17,212 bases of DNA, from assembly GCA_910589335.1 (NCBI GenBank), contig CAJUTW010000031.1, forward strand, positions 1 to 17,212, read 5' to 3'. Position numbers and translations under genes: made by a program. Of the stretch, positions 1 through 7,780 are shown piece after piece. The DNA is from an uncultured Bacilli bacterium (lineage in GTDB: Bacteria; Bacillota_I; Bacilli_A; RF39; UBA660). How positions within the stretch are numbered: the stretch's first letter is position 1; the number at the start of each line of letters is the position of its first letter. The notes under the pieces were generated by a model. That model did not search any database and was not told where the DNA came from. It saw nothing but the letters and a program-made list of their open reading frames with translations.

Positions 1-762
1 ATAGTAGGTCCATACACTAGTAATACATGGACAAACACCAATGTAGTAGTAACATCATCATGTACTGATGGAGGAAGTGGTTGTAAAGAACCTAATAATC
101 AATCACAAACATATAGAGAAGAAGGAATTTATAATTTTCCTCATACTATTTATTATGATGAAGCTTTAAATGCTGTTACTTGTCCAGCATTTAAAGTAAA
201 AATAGATAAAACAAAACCAACTTGTGTTAAAAAGCCCCGTACGAATTGGACTAACAAAGATAATAAAAAATTAACAATCGAGTGTTCTGATAGTGGTGGA
301 AGTGGTTGTGCAAAAAATAAATTTTCCAAAACTTTTAAAACTAGTGAATTAGGAAGATGTATAAAAGATGGAGAAATCGCAATTTCTGATAAAGCAGGAA
401 ATACAAAAAAATGTAAAGTAGATGTAAAAATAGATACAGATAAACCAATTGTATCCTGTACATATATGGGAGGTGATGCTCATGATAAGCAAGAATGTAA
501 TAGCCATGAAATAGCATATTATTTTGTATGTGATTATGAAGATAAGTGTAGTGGTTTACTCTATAGAAATGTAAGATGGGGTAAAGGCGGTAATGCAAGA
601 CAAGCAAGTGGAGCAGCACCACAATCTTCACCTACTACTGGAAATTATAATTGGCATGATACACTATGTACAGTAGATTCAAAATCCTCTGGAGCAAAAA
701 TATTTACAGGTAAAGAATACTATGTACAAGATGTTGCAGGAAATTTAAAAAAATTCAAATAA
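1..762 (+). CDS. Cysteine-rich Ig-like repeat surface protein, 3' end (5' truncated by window)
   Basis: The frame is open from base 1 to the TAA at 760-762, giving 253 residues, so the start lies outside the window. The visible part has at least two tandem modules. Each pairs a Cys-Ser/Thr-Asp-(Ser)-Gly-Gly-Ser-Gly-Cys turn (residues 21-28 and 95-103) with a linker of the form KIDKTKPTC (67-75) or KIDTDKPIVSC (143-153). This pattern is typical of bacterial Ig-like repeats in secreted or wall-attached proteins of gut Firmicutes. The C-terminus (about residues 154-253) is cysteine-containing and ends with VQDVAGNLKKFK. No LPXTG motif or C-terminal membrane helix follows, so any anchor must be N-terminal or non-covalent. 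The many cysteines suggest disulfides outside the cell. The role (adhesion or shielding) is inferred. The gene ends at a strong hairpin. Confidence 0.75.
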   Translation: MVGPYTSNTWTNTNVVVTSSCTDGGSGCKEPNNQSQTYREEGIYNFPHTIYYDEALNAVTCPAFKVKIDKTKPTCVKKPRTNWTNKDNKKLTIECSDSGGSGCAKNKFSKTFKTSELGRCIKDGEIAISDKAGNTKKCKVDVKIDTDKPIVSCTYMGGDAHDKQECNSHEIAYYFVCDYEDKCSGLLYRNVRWGKGGNARQASGAAPQSSPTTGNYNWHDTLCTVDSKSSGAKIFTGKEYYVQDVAGNLKKFK

Positions 763-772
763 CAAATCAATA

Positions 773-805
773 AAAAACTTCATCATATTAATCGATGAAG
801 TTTTT
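773..805. terminator. Bidirectional rho-independent terminator
   Basis: A perfect 12-bp stem, AAAAACTTCATC (773-784) with GATGAAGTTTTT (794-805), encloses a 9-base loop. It has T-runs on both strands. It lies 10 bases after the surface-protein stop and just beyond the stop of the convergent ABC permease gene, so it can end transcription from both sides. Confidence 0.88.
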
Positions 806-810
806 ATGTT

Positions 811-1965
811 TTAAGAATTAAAAAGAACTTTTTCATTACGATACTGTTTAATAATTATAAATAAAATTAATCCAATATAGAAAACAGTAGAGATAAACAT
901 TAAACTAATATGTAAGTAATTTATATTATTAGAATTTATATCATTAAATATTTGAGTAAAGTTTAAAAAAGGAATAATTGACATTAATGTAGTTGTCTTA
1001 ATTTTTATCATAAAAGCAATCATTCCTGGGAAAAAACTTATGAAACTAAGTGGTGTTAATGCACTCTGTGCTTCTTTAAAAGTTTTTGAATAAGATGCAA
1101 TAGAAATACATAAACCACTTATCAAAGCAGAATAACAAATTATTATAAAAATTGTTATTAAAGAAGTATTTAAATTTGGTAATATACTAATATTTTTATA
1201 AATATCCATCTTATTAACATATAATAGAGATATTAATGTAAGAATAAAACTTAAAACTCCTGTAATAATAGATGATATAAATACACTTAAAAATTTACCT
1301 AAAATTATATCTCGACTTTTAATTGGAAAAGTTAATAATGTTTCTAAAGTTCCACGTTCCTTCTCTCCAGCCGTTGTATCTGTAGCTGGATATGTAGCAG
1401 AAATAGTAATAGCCATTATAATAAATAAAAATGCATAAGTAGTTATATAATTAGCATAAAAACTATTATTCTTTTTAGAAATAGTTTTATAATCAATTGT
1501 AATTATATCTAAAACTTCTTTACTATTAATACTGAATTCATCTAAATAATTAGCTTGTAAAATACTTTTATAACTATTTAAATATTGTTCTGCAACTGTT
1601 ACATATAAAGTACTAGTTTCAATATTTTGGTCATAATGAATTGTATATTTATTATCCTTTTTAGTAATAAAGAAATCAAGTTTTCCATCTTCTAATAATT
1701 TCTCTAAATTCTTTTCATTATCTATTTTATTTTTAAATTTAACATTTTTAGTTAATTCATTTTCATAATCTGAAAGTTTGTAATTAAATCCAACATTATA
1801 AGAATTATCTATATTTTTATTAATTTGATAATCAAAAAAAGAAGACATCCCAATAACTAATAAAGGAATCATTATTGGTATTATAAGCATCATAGATAAA
1901 GATTTTTTATCTCTAAATACTTCCCTTAATTCTTTTTTTAAAATAGAAAAAATTTTATTTTTCAT
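811..1965 (-). CDS. ABC-2 type exporter permease, NatB-like
   Basis: A 384-residue integral membrane subunit of an ABC exporter. TM1 is at about 25-45, followed by an extracytoplasmic domain of about 125 residues (46-170). A cluster of about five helices follows (about 175-195, 223-250, 268-292, 302-322, 350-372). After TM2 comes the motif GEKERGTLETLL (200-211), characteristic of the NatB branch of ABC-2 permeases and probably the coupling element for the ATPase. I chose the ATG at 1965 because GGAGGTG (1978-1972) sits 6 bases before it. An upstream in-frame TTG would lie at the edge of that ribosome site. The gene overlaps the end of the ATPase gene by 11 bases, which implies translational coupling. 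The substrate is unknown. NatAB exports sodium in Bacillus subtilis, but the family is broad. Confidence 0.88.
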   Translation of the reverse strand: MKNKIFSILKKELREVFRDKKSLSMMLIIPIMIPLLVIGMSSFFDYQINKNIDNSYNVGFNYKLSDYENELTKNVKFKNKIDNEKNLEKLLEDGKLDFFITKKDNKYTIHYDQNIETSTLYVTVAEQYLNSYKSILQANYLDEFSINSKEVLDIITIDYKTISKKNNSFYANYITTYAFLFIIMAITISATYPATDTTAGEKERGTLETLLTFPIKSRDIILGKFLSVFISSIITGVLSFILTLISLLYVNKMDIYKNISILPNLNTSLITIFIIICYSALISGLCISIASYSKTFKEAQSALTPLSFISFFPGMIAFMIKIKTTTLMSIIPFLNFTQIFNDINSNNINYLHISLMFISTVFYIGLILFIIIKQYRNEKVLFNS

Positions 1966-2710
1966 TATCTTCACCTCCAATTAATTTGAAAAAACTATCT
2001 CTTAAATTTGTAGTTTTAGTTTTCTTTTTAATTTCATCAGGTGTTCCAAAAGCAATAACTTCACCCTTATTAACCATATAAACTTTAGAACAAATCTCTT
2101 GAGCTTCTTCCATATAATGAGTTGAATAAAGGATAGTTTTACCACGCTTTTTTTCATTCTTTATAAAATTTAAAATAATTTGACTAGAAATAATATCTAA
2201 TCCACTAGTTGCTTCATCTAAAATATAATATTTAGGATCATGAATTAAACATCTAGCAATATTTACTCTTTGTGTTTGACCAGTAGATAAATTTTCTATT
2301 TTGTTATACAAAAAGTTCTCTAATTCTAATACTTCACTAATATAATTAATCCTTTTTTCAAAGTCCCCATTATAATCATAAAATTCTAAACACATTTTTA
2401 ATAATTCATAAGCAGAGATACTTTTATAGATTTTTGTATTTCCAGATAAATAAGCTATATCCTTTTTTATCTCTAATGCACTATCAATAAAAGTTTTATC
2501 ATCATATTTTATAACTCCACTAGTAGGTTCCATTATCCCACCAATCATTCTAAGAAGAGTTGTTTTACCAGCACCATTAGGCCCCAAAATACCAACTATT
2601 TCCCCATCATTTGCTTCTAATGAAATATCATTAACTGCAAAAAATTTATTCTTTAATCTTTTTTTATCAAGTTTGTAAAACTCTTTTTTTACATTCTTAA
2701 CCTCAATCAT
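1955..2710 (-). CDS. ABC exporter ATP-binding subunit, NatA-like
   Basis: A 251-residue cytoplasmic nucleotide-binding subunit that would power the NatB-like permease encoded next to it. Visible motifs are Walker A GPNGAGKTT (43-51), ABC signature LSTGQ (141-145), Walker B YYILDE (161-166), D-loop SGLD (169-172) and the switch histidine in STHYMEEA (His198). I do not see the usual Q-loop glutamine: the segment reads AYLSGNTKIY (86-95), a deviation seen in some exporters of this class. The start has AAAGGAG 7 bases upstream. The gene is first of two and its end overlaps the permease start. It is divergent from the ArsC-like gene. Substrate unknown. Confidence 0.92.
   Translation of the reverse strand: MIEVKNVKKEFYKLDKKRLKNKFFAVNDISLEANDGEIVGILGPNGAGKTTLLRMIGGIMEPTSGVIKYDDKTFIDSALEIKKDIAYLSGNTKIYKSISAYELLKMCLEFYDYNGDFEKRINYISEVLELENFLYNKIENLSTGQTQRVNIARCLIHDPKYYILDEATSGLDIISSQIILNFIKNEKKRGKTILYSTHYMEEAQEICSKVYMVNKGEVIAFGTPDEIKKKTKTTNLRDSFFKLIGGEDNEK
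1972..1978 (-). promoter_or_regulatory. Shine-Dalgarno site that fixes the permease start
   Basis: GGAGGTG on the minus strand lies inside the last codons of the ATPase gene, 6 bases before ATG 1965. This selects that ATG over the TTG at 1980. Confidence 0.8.
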
Positions 2711-2721
2711 AAAAAAACTCC

Positions 2722-2750
2722 TTTACTTAAATTTAAAATAATTATATCAT
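2722..2750 (+). promoter_or_regulatory. Candidate promoter for the ArsC-like/superoxide reductase genes
   Basis: TTTACT (2722-2727), a 17-base spacer and TATCAT (2745-2750) precede the ribosome site GAGGAGGG. On the opposite strand TATAAT (2746-2741) could be a -10 for the ABC operon, but no convincing -35 matches it. The two units share a divergent gap of only 60 bases. Confidence 0.4.
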
Positions 2751-2770
2751 AAATAAGAGGAGGGAAATAA

Positions 2771-3121
2771 ATGTTATTATATATTTATCCAAAATGTTCT
2801 ACTTGTAAAAAAGCATTAAAGTTTTTAGAAGATAGAAATATAGAATTCGAAATTAGAAATATAAAGGATAAACCACCAACACTTAAAGAATTTAAAGAAT
2901 ATAATAGCATTGGTAAAAAAGAAATAAAAAAATACTTTAATACTAGTGGAATTCTCTATAAAGAATTAAATCTTAAAGATAAATTACTTAATATGAGTGA
3001 TGAGGAAAAAATTAAAACTTTAATAAGTGATGGAATGTTAATAAAAAGACCTTTATTAATAGGAAATAATTTTGTTATAAACGGTTTTAGAGAAAAAGAA
3101 TGGGAAGATATTTTTAATTAA
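2771..3121 (+). CDS. ArsC/Spx-family thioredoxin-fold protein
   Basis: A 116-residue, full-length member of the ArsC/Spx/YusI group (COG1393). The N-terminus carries the redox pair in KCSTCKK (Cys9, Cys12). The middle has the family segment FNTSGILYKELNLKDK (56-71). The C-terminal part has SDGMLIKRPLL (86-96) with the conserved Arg-Pro, and it ends in GFREKEW (105-111). True arsenate reductases and the RNA-polymerase-binding Spx share this fold. The GFREKEW ending fits the YusI-like reductase branch better than Spx, so I do not assign arsenate reduction. A strong GAGGAGGG ribosome site precedes ATG 2771. The gene lies 26 bases before a superoxide reductase gene, and the two probably form a redox-stress unit. 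Confidence 0.85.
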   Translation: MLLYIYPKCSTCKKALKFLEDRNIEFEIRNIKDKPPTLKEFKEYNSIGKKEIKKYFNTSGILYKELNLKDKLLNMSDEEKIKTLISDGMLIKRPLLIGNNFVINGFREKEWEDIFN

Positions 3122-3147
3122 GCATAGTTAAATAAGGAGGAAATTAT

Positions 3148-3489
3148 ATGAAATTAATAGAATGTCAAGGAAGTCATAATATCTATAAAGTTATGACTGA
3201 ACTAACTGATGTAAGTAATAAAGAAATAATTGCTAATAGCGTTGATGCTGCAGTTGAAAAACACGTACCACAATATGAAATAAAAGAAGATAAAGTTGAA
3301 ATAGTTGTTAATCATGTTATGGAAGAAGACCATTTAATTGAATGGATTATGGTTGAATATGAAGATTTAGATATAACTAAATATTTTAAAGCATTTGATA
3401 AAGTTGTTTTAGAAGCTCAATATGTACCAGGTATGAAAATATATGCATACTGTAATAAACATGGTTTATGGATGAATCAAATAGATTAA
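3148..3489 (+). CDS. Superoxide reductase (desulfoferrodoxin/neelaredoxin type)
   Basis: A 113-residue protein that should reduce superoxide to hydrogen peroxide at a non-haem iron centre, without releasing oxygen as a dismutase would. The Fe(His)4Cys ligands are all present: His39 in EKHVP (37-41), His56 and His62 in HVMEEDHLIEWI, and Cys102 and His105 in YCNKHGLW. The Glu37-Lys38 pair before the first histidine, which helps guide superoxide in this family, is also kept. There is no N-terminal rubredoxin-like (desulforedoxin) iron domain with four cysteines, only Cys6, so this is the short class. AAGGAGG precedes ATG 3148. The gene ends at a strong hairpin. Its presence points to an anaerobe exposed to occasional oxygen. 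Confidence 0.9.
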   Translation: MKLIECQGSHNIYKVMTELTDVSNKEIIANSVDAAVEKHVPQYEIKEDKVEIVVNHVMEEDHLIEWIMVEYEDLDITKYFKAFDKVVLEAQYVPGMKIYAYCNKHGLWMNQID

Positions 3490-3738
3490 AAAAGAAAATA
3501 AAACTCACAATTTAGAGTTTTATTTTTTATATGCGTATAACTATCTATTTCATTAGGATAATCAGTTATTTTAAAAAAAGGAAATTGATACTCCATTCTT
3601 TGAAGAAGTAATAAATAATCATTTAAAATTCTTTCAAGAATCAGGTCACTTTTCTTTTCTCCATTTGCTTTAAAGTATTTTCTGTATCTTGAAAAAAAGA
3701 TAATAAGGACTAATTAATGTATCAATTTCTTCAGTCAT
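3486..3738 (-). pseudogene. Decayed gene of unknown function with a frameshift
   Basis: On the minus strand a protein-like reading starts at ATG 3738 (MTEEIDTLISPYYLFF). It runs into a frameshift at a run of seven adenines on the plus strand (3692-3698). After removing one base it continues as SRYRKYFKANGEKKSDLILE and then LQRMEYQFPFFKITDYPNEI, before reaching a stop at 3486 inside the neighbouring terminator. The two pieces have normal protein composition, and the join at a homopolymer is the usual place for an indel. I do not recognise the family. The 5' part is also missing, since in-frame stops lie just upstream. An artefact of AT-rich non-coding DNA, or a sequencing error at the homopolymer, remains possible. 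Confidence 0.35.
3495..3526 (+). terminator. Rho-independent terminator after the superoxide reductase
   Basis: AAAATAAAACTC (3495-3506) pairs perfectly with GAGTTTTATTTT (3515-3526) around an 8-base loop, with a T-run continuing to 3528. Confidence 0.85.
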
Positions 3739-3787
3739 AATCTTTAAAAGTAAATAATTTTTATGTTCTAAATATATTTTATATTAA

Positions 3788-3816
3788 TTGACTTTTTTAT
3801 AAAAATATAATATAAT
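3788..3816 (+). promoter_or_regulatory. Strong sigma-A-type promoter of the LysR/radical-SAM/NADAR operon
   Basis: TTGACT (3788-3793), a 17-base spacer and a perfect TATAAT (3811-3816). Transcription should start near 3823, directly before the ribosome site GGAGG (3826-3830), so the leader is very short. The spacer contains the perfect palindrome TTTTTATAAAAA (3794-3805), which could be an operator, perhaps for the LysR protein itself. That last point is inference. Confidence 0.8.
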
Positions 3817-3836
3817 AAGCCGCATGGAGGAATCTT

Positions 3837-4730
3837 ATGAATATTGACTACAATCTATATAAAATTTTTCTTTATCTTTATGAAGATAAAAGTATTTCAA
3901 AAACGGCTAACCGACTTTATGTATCACAACCTGCAATAAGTTATAGTTTAAAAGAATTAGAAAATCAGTTAGGCTATAGTTTATTTTATAGAAATTCTAA
4001 AGGAATTGAGCCAACCTTAGAAGCAAAAGAGTTATATAATTACATTTCAACTGCTTTTAATATTTTAAATGATGCTGAAGAACATATAAAAAATTTAAAC
4101 AGTTTAAATATTGGTTGTATAAGAATTGGAACACCATCACATATAGGAATTTTTTACTTGTCCGAATTTATTGCTGATTTTCGAAAAATTTATCCTGGAA
4201 TAAAATTCGAAATTATTTCTAAATCAACAGCCGATATGGTAGAAATGTTAGAAACTAGAAATCTTGATATTATTGTAGATACTCTTCCTATTAATAGTCA
4301 AAAAAATGTTACAAAAATTACTCTTTCGAAATTATATAATTGTTTTGCTTATAATAAGAATATTTTAAAAGATATTAATATTAAAAAAGTAGAAGATTTA
4401 AAAAATTATCCTCTAATTTTACCAAGTGCAACTTCATCAATAAGACTAAAACTTGATGAATATATGGAGTCACAAAATACAATTCTAAAACCAATCTTAG
4501 AATCTTGGACAACCGAGATGATGTTGGATATGGTTAGAAGAGGTGTCGGAGTAGGATATTTTATAAGAAATGTTATTGATACACAAAATGATAAAGATAA
4601 TTTTAATGTCATAACCTTTGATAATAATTTACCAGCAGTAGATGTATGCTGTGTATATATAGATGATTTTTTAACTACAGCTACGAAAAAATTTTTAGAA
4701 TTATTAACAAATAATAAAGTAGGGGAATAA
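3837..4730 (+). CDS. LysR-family transcriptional regulator
   Basis: A 297-residue protein with a LysR winged helix-turn-helix at the N-terminus (about residues 5-62, including SISKTANRLYVSQPAISYSL at 19-38) and a type 2 periplasmic-binding-protein-like effector domain (about 90-290). LysR proteins act as tetramers that bind promoters and respond to a small metabolite. Here the gene is first in its own operon, 2 bases before the radical-SAM-like gene. That favours autoregulation and control of the two downstream enzymes rather than the usual divergent target. ATG 3837 is chosen because GGAGG lies 6 bases upstream. The inducer cannot be read from the sequence. Confidence 0.92.
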   Translation: MNIDYNLYKIFLYLYEDKSISKTANRLYVSQPAISYSLKELENQLGYSLFYRNSKGIEPTLEAKELYNYISTAFNILNDAEEHIKNLNSLNIGCIRIGTPSHIGIFYLSEFIADFRKIYPGIKFEIISKSTADMVEMLETRNLDIIVDTLPINSQKNVTKITLSKLYNCFAYNKNILKDINIKKVEDLKNYPLILPSATSSIRLKLDEYMESQNTILKPILESWTTEMMLDMVRRGVGVGYFIRNVIDTQNDKDNFNVITFDNNLPAVDVCCVYIDDFLTTATKKFLELLTNNKVGE

Positions 4731-4732
4731 AT

Positions 4733-6355
4733 ATGAATTTTTTATTAAGTGATGAAAAAGAAATATCATTTAAAGATTATGAAATAAGAAAAAAATTATA
4801 TCAAGAATTTATGAATTTACCTGAGTCTTTTGTATCAAAAATGCGTCATTTTCAACCACAAATAGGTTGTTTTAATAATTGTAGTTTTTGTAGTAAATTC
4901 TCAGTTTGTAAAAGTGAATATTGGAAGAGAAATACTTTAAGAAATATTGTTAGTGCTTTAAAATACACTGCTATTAATTATACGAAAGATGATTTATTAC
5001 TAGCATGGGATAGAAAAGAACACAGAGTTGGAGTAGTATTTCCTTATTTAAATAATGACATTGCAGCATATCCTTATTTAGAAGATTTTATTGATTTATG
5101 TTACAAAGAATTAGGAGTGAGGACTAGAATTTCTACAGTAGGATTTTCAAGATTTAACAAAGTTTTAAATAAAGTTCACCAAAATATATGTACAAAAGAA
5201 ATCTATGCTCTAGCAGGAGTTAGATTATCCATTAGTCAATATGGAAGAGTTTGGGAAGACAAAAATAATAAAGTTTCTTTGTCAGATTATGCTAAAGATT
5301 TAGGTAATTTTTTAAATATTTATAAGCCATATTATTTTAAATTTGGAGCTGGTTCTAGAAAAATGTGTGTAGAATTAAGATATAACCCTCTAGTTGTAAA
5401 TGCAGATGTTTTTGATTTTGAATATAAAAATCATCACATAATTGCAGTATCAAACTATTTATATATATCTAAAAAAGAAAATGAAAAATTACCAGAGTCT
5501 TTTATTATAAATCCATATAACCATTCATTAGAATTTAATAATAATGGTATCAAATATTTAGAATATAATTTAAATTTTAAAGTTCATTCTGAAGAAGAAA
5601 TAAAAACATTCATAAATTCAAATAAGATAAAAAAAGAAAAAGAAGTAGAATTATATTTATTTAAGAATAAAGATGGAATATACTATTCAATAAATCCGAA
5701 ACTTACAGAAAAAGGAAATTATGGAATTAATATTTATCCGAAAACCAATTTTCGTAAAGCTGGATATATAATAACAGAAAGATTCTTTTTAAATGCTTTA
5801 TATAAATTTAAAGAAAAAAGAAACTTAACTCTAAAAGATAATTTACAAAATCTCGATTATTCTGACATAGAAGAAGTAATGAGTTTATTAAAAGAAAGTG
5901 TTCTTTATTATGAAAAAATTGGTAAGCTTGAAAAAAGTACATATATAAAAGAACATATAGTTCCAATATTAGAAGTATATATAAATGCTTTAAAAATTGC
6001 TAAATATCCTGCAGAAGTATTTTTTGATAAGAATTTTACAATAGATACTGGAATGATTTGCAATTTAGGAAGAGCAATAAATCTTTTTAAAGGTTTAACA
6101 AGTTTTATAAATGAACCTCTAACTCCTATTCATGAAAGAAATTATGGAAGACATTGTTCAACTATGAAACAAGAAAATTATGGTTGGCTTTTAGGATGTG
6201 ATTTTAAAAATACTATTGCGATTGAAAAATTAGATTTATTTAATACTGCTTCTGAAGAAGGGCAAGTATCTTTTAGAAAAAAAATTATTTTTGATGATAT
6301 TAATGAAAAAATCAACGAAAAAAGTAAATATCTTTATCCTGGAGAAGTTGAATAA
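4733..6355 (+). CDS. Uncharacterised radical-SAM-like protein
   Basis: A 540-residue protein. Near the N-terminus it has GCFNNCSFCSKFSVC, containing the CxxxCxxC triad (Cys46, Cys50, Cys53) that binds the 4Fe-4S cluster in radical SAM enzymes, plus a fourth cysteine (Cys59). The following 250 residues look like an alpha/beta barrel, including the strand-like GVRLSISQYGRVWE. The C-terminal half (about 280-540) is rich in Lys and Glu and helical. Near its end it has HERNYGRHCST and WLLGC, with Cys475 and Cys489, which could hold an auxiliary cluster or zinc. I do not recognise a named subfamily. A ribosome site AGGGGA lies just before ATG 4733. Its TAA shares a base with the next ATG, so it is co-translated with the NADAR-DHH fusion. 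The substrate could be a nucleoside or nucleotide, judged only from that partner. Confidence 0.65.
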   Translation: MNFLLSDEKEISFKDYEIRKKLYQEFMNLPESFVSKMRHFQPQIGCFNNCSFCSKFSVCKSEYWKRNTLRNIVSALKYTAINYTKDDLLLAWDRKEHRVGVVFPYLNNDIAAYPYLEDFIDLCYKELGVRTRISTVGFSRFNKVLNKVHQNICTKEIYALAGVRLSISQYGRVWEDKNNKVSLSDYAKDLGNFLNIYKPYYFKFGAGSRKMCVELRYNPLVVNADVFDFEYKNHHIIAVSNYLYISKKENEKLPESFIINPYNHSLEFNNNGIKYLEYNLNFKVHSEEEIKTFINSNKIKKEKEVELYLFKNKDGIYYSINPKLTEKGNYGINIYPKTNFRKAGYIITERFFLNALYKFKEKRNLTLKDNLQNLDYSDIEEVMSLLKESVLYYEKIGKLEKSTYIKEHIVPILEVYINALKIAKYPAEVFFDKNFTIDTGMICNLGRAINLFKGLTSFINEPLTPIHERNYGRHCSTMKQENYGWLLGCDFKNTIAIEKLDLFNTASEEGQVSFRKKIIFDDINEKINEKSKYLYPGEVE

Positions 6356-7632
6356 TGGCAATAGAATTTTATAAAGAGCTTGGAAGCTTAGGGTATTTAG
6401 CTAATTATTCTAATCATGGCTTTTTAAAAAATGGAATATTTTATAAAACCGCAGAACATTATTATCAATCAGAAAAGTTTGATGATAAAAAAATTAAAGA
6501 AAAAATAATTAATGCATCTTCTCCAAAAGAGGCATCTAACATTGGAAGAAATAGAAATTATCAACGTAGAGAAAATTTTAAAGATATTAAATTAGAAGTA
6601 ATGTATCAAGCAGTTTTAGAAAAATTTCGTCAAAACAAAGACATTAGAGCACGACTTATCGAAACTAGAAATGAGCCTATAAAAGAAATGACAACAAAAG
6701 AATCATTTTGGGGAGTAGGTCCAAATTTTGATGGTCAAAATAATTCAGGTAAAATCCTAGAAGTAGTTAGAGAAAAAATTAAAGAAGAAGTAATTTTAAA
6801 TATAATAAAAAAATGTAAAGGTAAAAAGATTTATGTAATAGGTCATGAAAATCCAGATGTAGATTCTATATTTTCTAGTTTAATACTTACTAATATTTTA
6901 AGCAGTTTTGGAATAAATGCAGTTTTTTCCGTTAGAGATAATAATTTTATTGATAAAGAATTAATTAATGATTATTTAAAAGATAATTATGAAATTATAT
7001 CAAATTATAATCATAAATCTTTTATCTTAGTCGATCATAATAATCTTTTAAAAATGGATAAATATCAAGTAATAGGAGCTTTTGATCATCATAAAATTAC
7101 TAATGATATAGAGAATCTAATTGAAATAGAATATGCATCTACAGGATTATTATTATATGATTTGTTTAAAGGTTATTATAAATTTAATGACTATGAACAA
7201 CTTTTAATAGCACTAACAGTTCTTTCTGATACAGAATATTTAACTAGCAGTAGATTTACAAAAGAGGATAAAAAAATATTTTCAACATTAGGAATAAATT
7301 TAAATTTTAAAAAAATTCAAAAAAAATATTTTAAATCAACTGATTTTACAAAAGAAATAGAATTCAATTTAAATCAAGATAAAAAAACTTACAAAAGAAA
7401 AGATTTAGTTATAGAAAGAAGTCTTATAAAGAGTTATAGTCAAGAGAAACAAAAATACTACATAAAATATAAAAAAGCTATTAAAGAGTATAATATAGAT
7501 TTATTAATATGGTGTGATTATGAGTGTAAAAAAACATATCTATGTACTAAAAAATATGATTTAATTTTTCCATATTTTACTACAAGTACTAATTTAATTT
7601 TAGATTATTTGAATGAGAGAAATTATCTTTAA
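6355..7632 (+). CDS. NADAR domain fused to a DHH/DHHA2 phosphoesterase
   Basis: A 425-residue, apparently two-enzyme protein. Residues 1-145 match the NADAR/YbiA family: ANYSNHG near the start, TAEHYYQSEKF (32-42) with the conserved Glu-His and Tyr-Gln, and SFWGVGPNFDGQNNSGK (117-133). Known members cleave N-glycosidic bonds, either of riboflavin-pathway intermediates or of ADP-ribosylated guanine. Residues 155-425 resemble family II (DHH) pyrophosphatases. The metal-binding residues are all visible: GHENPDVDS (His164, Asp168, Asp170), VDHNN (Asp227), AFDHH (Asp244, His245, His246) and LSDTEY (Asp292). The C-terminal DHHA2-like part lacks an obvious Ser-Arg-Lys-Lys pyrophosphate clamp, so the substrate may not be pyrophosphate. 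The gene overlaps the radical-SAM-like gene by one base and ends the operon. No secretion signal is seen. Confidence 0.85.
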   Translation: MAIEFYKELGSLGYLANYSNHGFLKNGIFYKTAEHYYQSEKFDDKKIKEKIINASSPKEASNIGRNRNYQRRENFKDIKLEVMYQAVLEKFRQNKDIRARLIETRNEPIKEMTTKESFWGVGPNFDGQNNSGKILEVVREKIKEEVILNIIKKCKGKKIYVIGHENPDVDSIFSSLILTNILSSFGINAVFSVRDNNFIDKELINDYLKDNYEIISNYNHKSFILVDHNNLLKMDKYQVIGAFDHHKITNDIENLIEIEYASTGLLLYDLFKGYYKFNDYEQLLIALTVLSDTEYLTSSRFTKEDKKIFSTLGINLNFKKIQKKYFKSTDFTKEIEFNLNQDKKTYKRKDLVIERSLIKSYSQEKQKYYIKYKKAIKEYNIDLLIWCDYECKKTYLCTKKYDLIFPYFTTSTNLILDYLNERNYL

Positions 7633-7648
7633 ATGATAATTTTTTTTA
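7620..7648 (+). terminator. Terminator overlapping the NADAR-DHH stop codon
   Basis: AAATTATC (7620-7627) pairs with GATAATTT (7635-7642) around a loop containing the stop codon, followed by a T-run to 7648. Confidence 0.75.
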
Positions 7649-7780
7649 TAAACAAATTTTATAATAATACTCAGATATAAAAAACATTTATACTATATAT
7701 ACAAAATATTCATTTGATTTATATTGTAATTAAATTGTATTCTAATATTAACAAAAACTTTATAAAGGATGGTAAAACAA
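7649..7780. other. Intergenic AT-rich stretch
   Basis: No gene is seen here. TTGATT (7714-7719), an 18-base spacer and TATTCT (7738-7743) form a weak candidate promoter for the small ORF at 7781. Confidence 0.3.
7764..7772 (+). promoter_or_regulatory. Shine-Dalgarno site that fixes the start of the small ORF
   Basis: AAAGGATGG lies 8 bases before ATG 7781. An earlier in-frame ATG (7769) falls inside this site and is therefore unlikely to be the start. Confidence 0.6.

Noticed and set aside
466..762. Separate gene starting at ATG 466
   Set aside because: The same frame is open from base 1 with continuous Ig-like repeat sequence, so this ATG is internal.
2771..3121. Spx transcription regulator or arsenate reductase by name
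   Set aside because: The fold and CxxC fit both, but the GFREKEW ending is more like YusI-type proteins and no arsenic genes are nearby.
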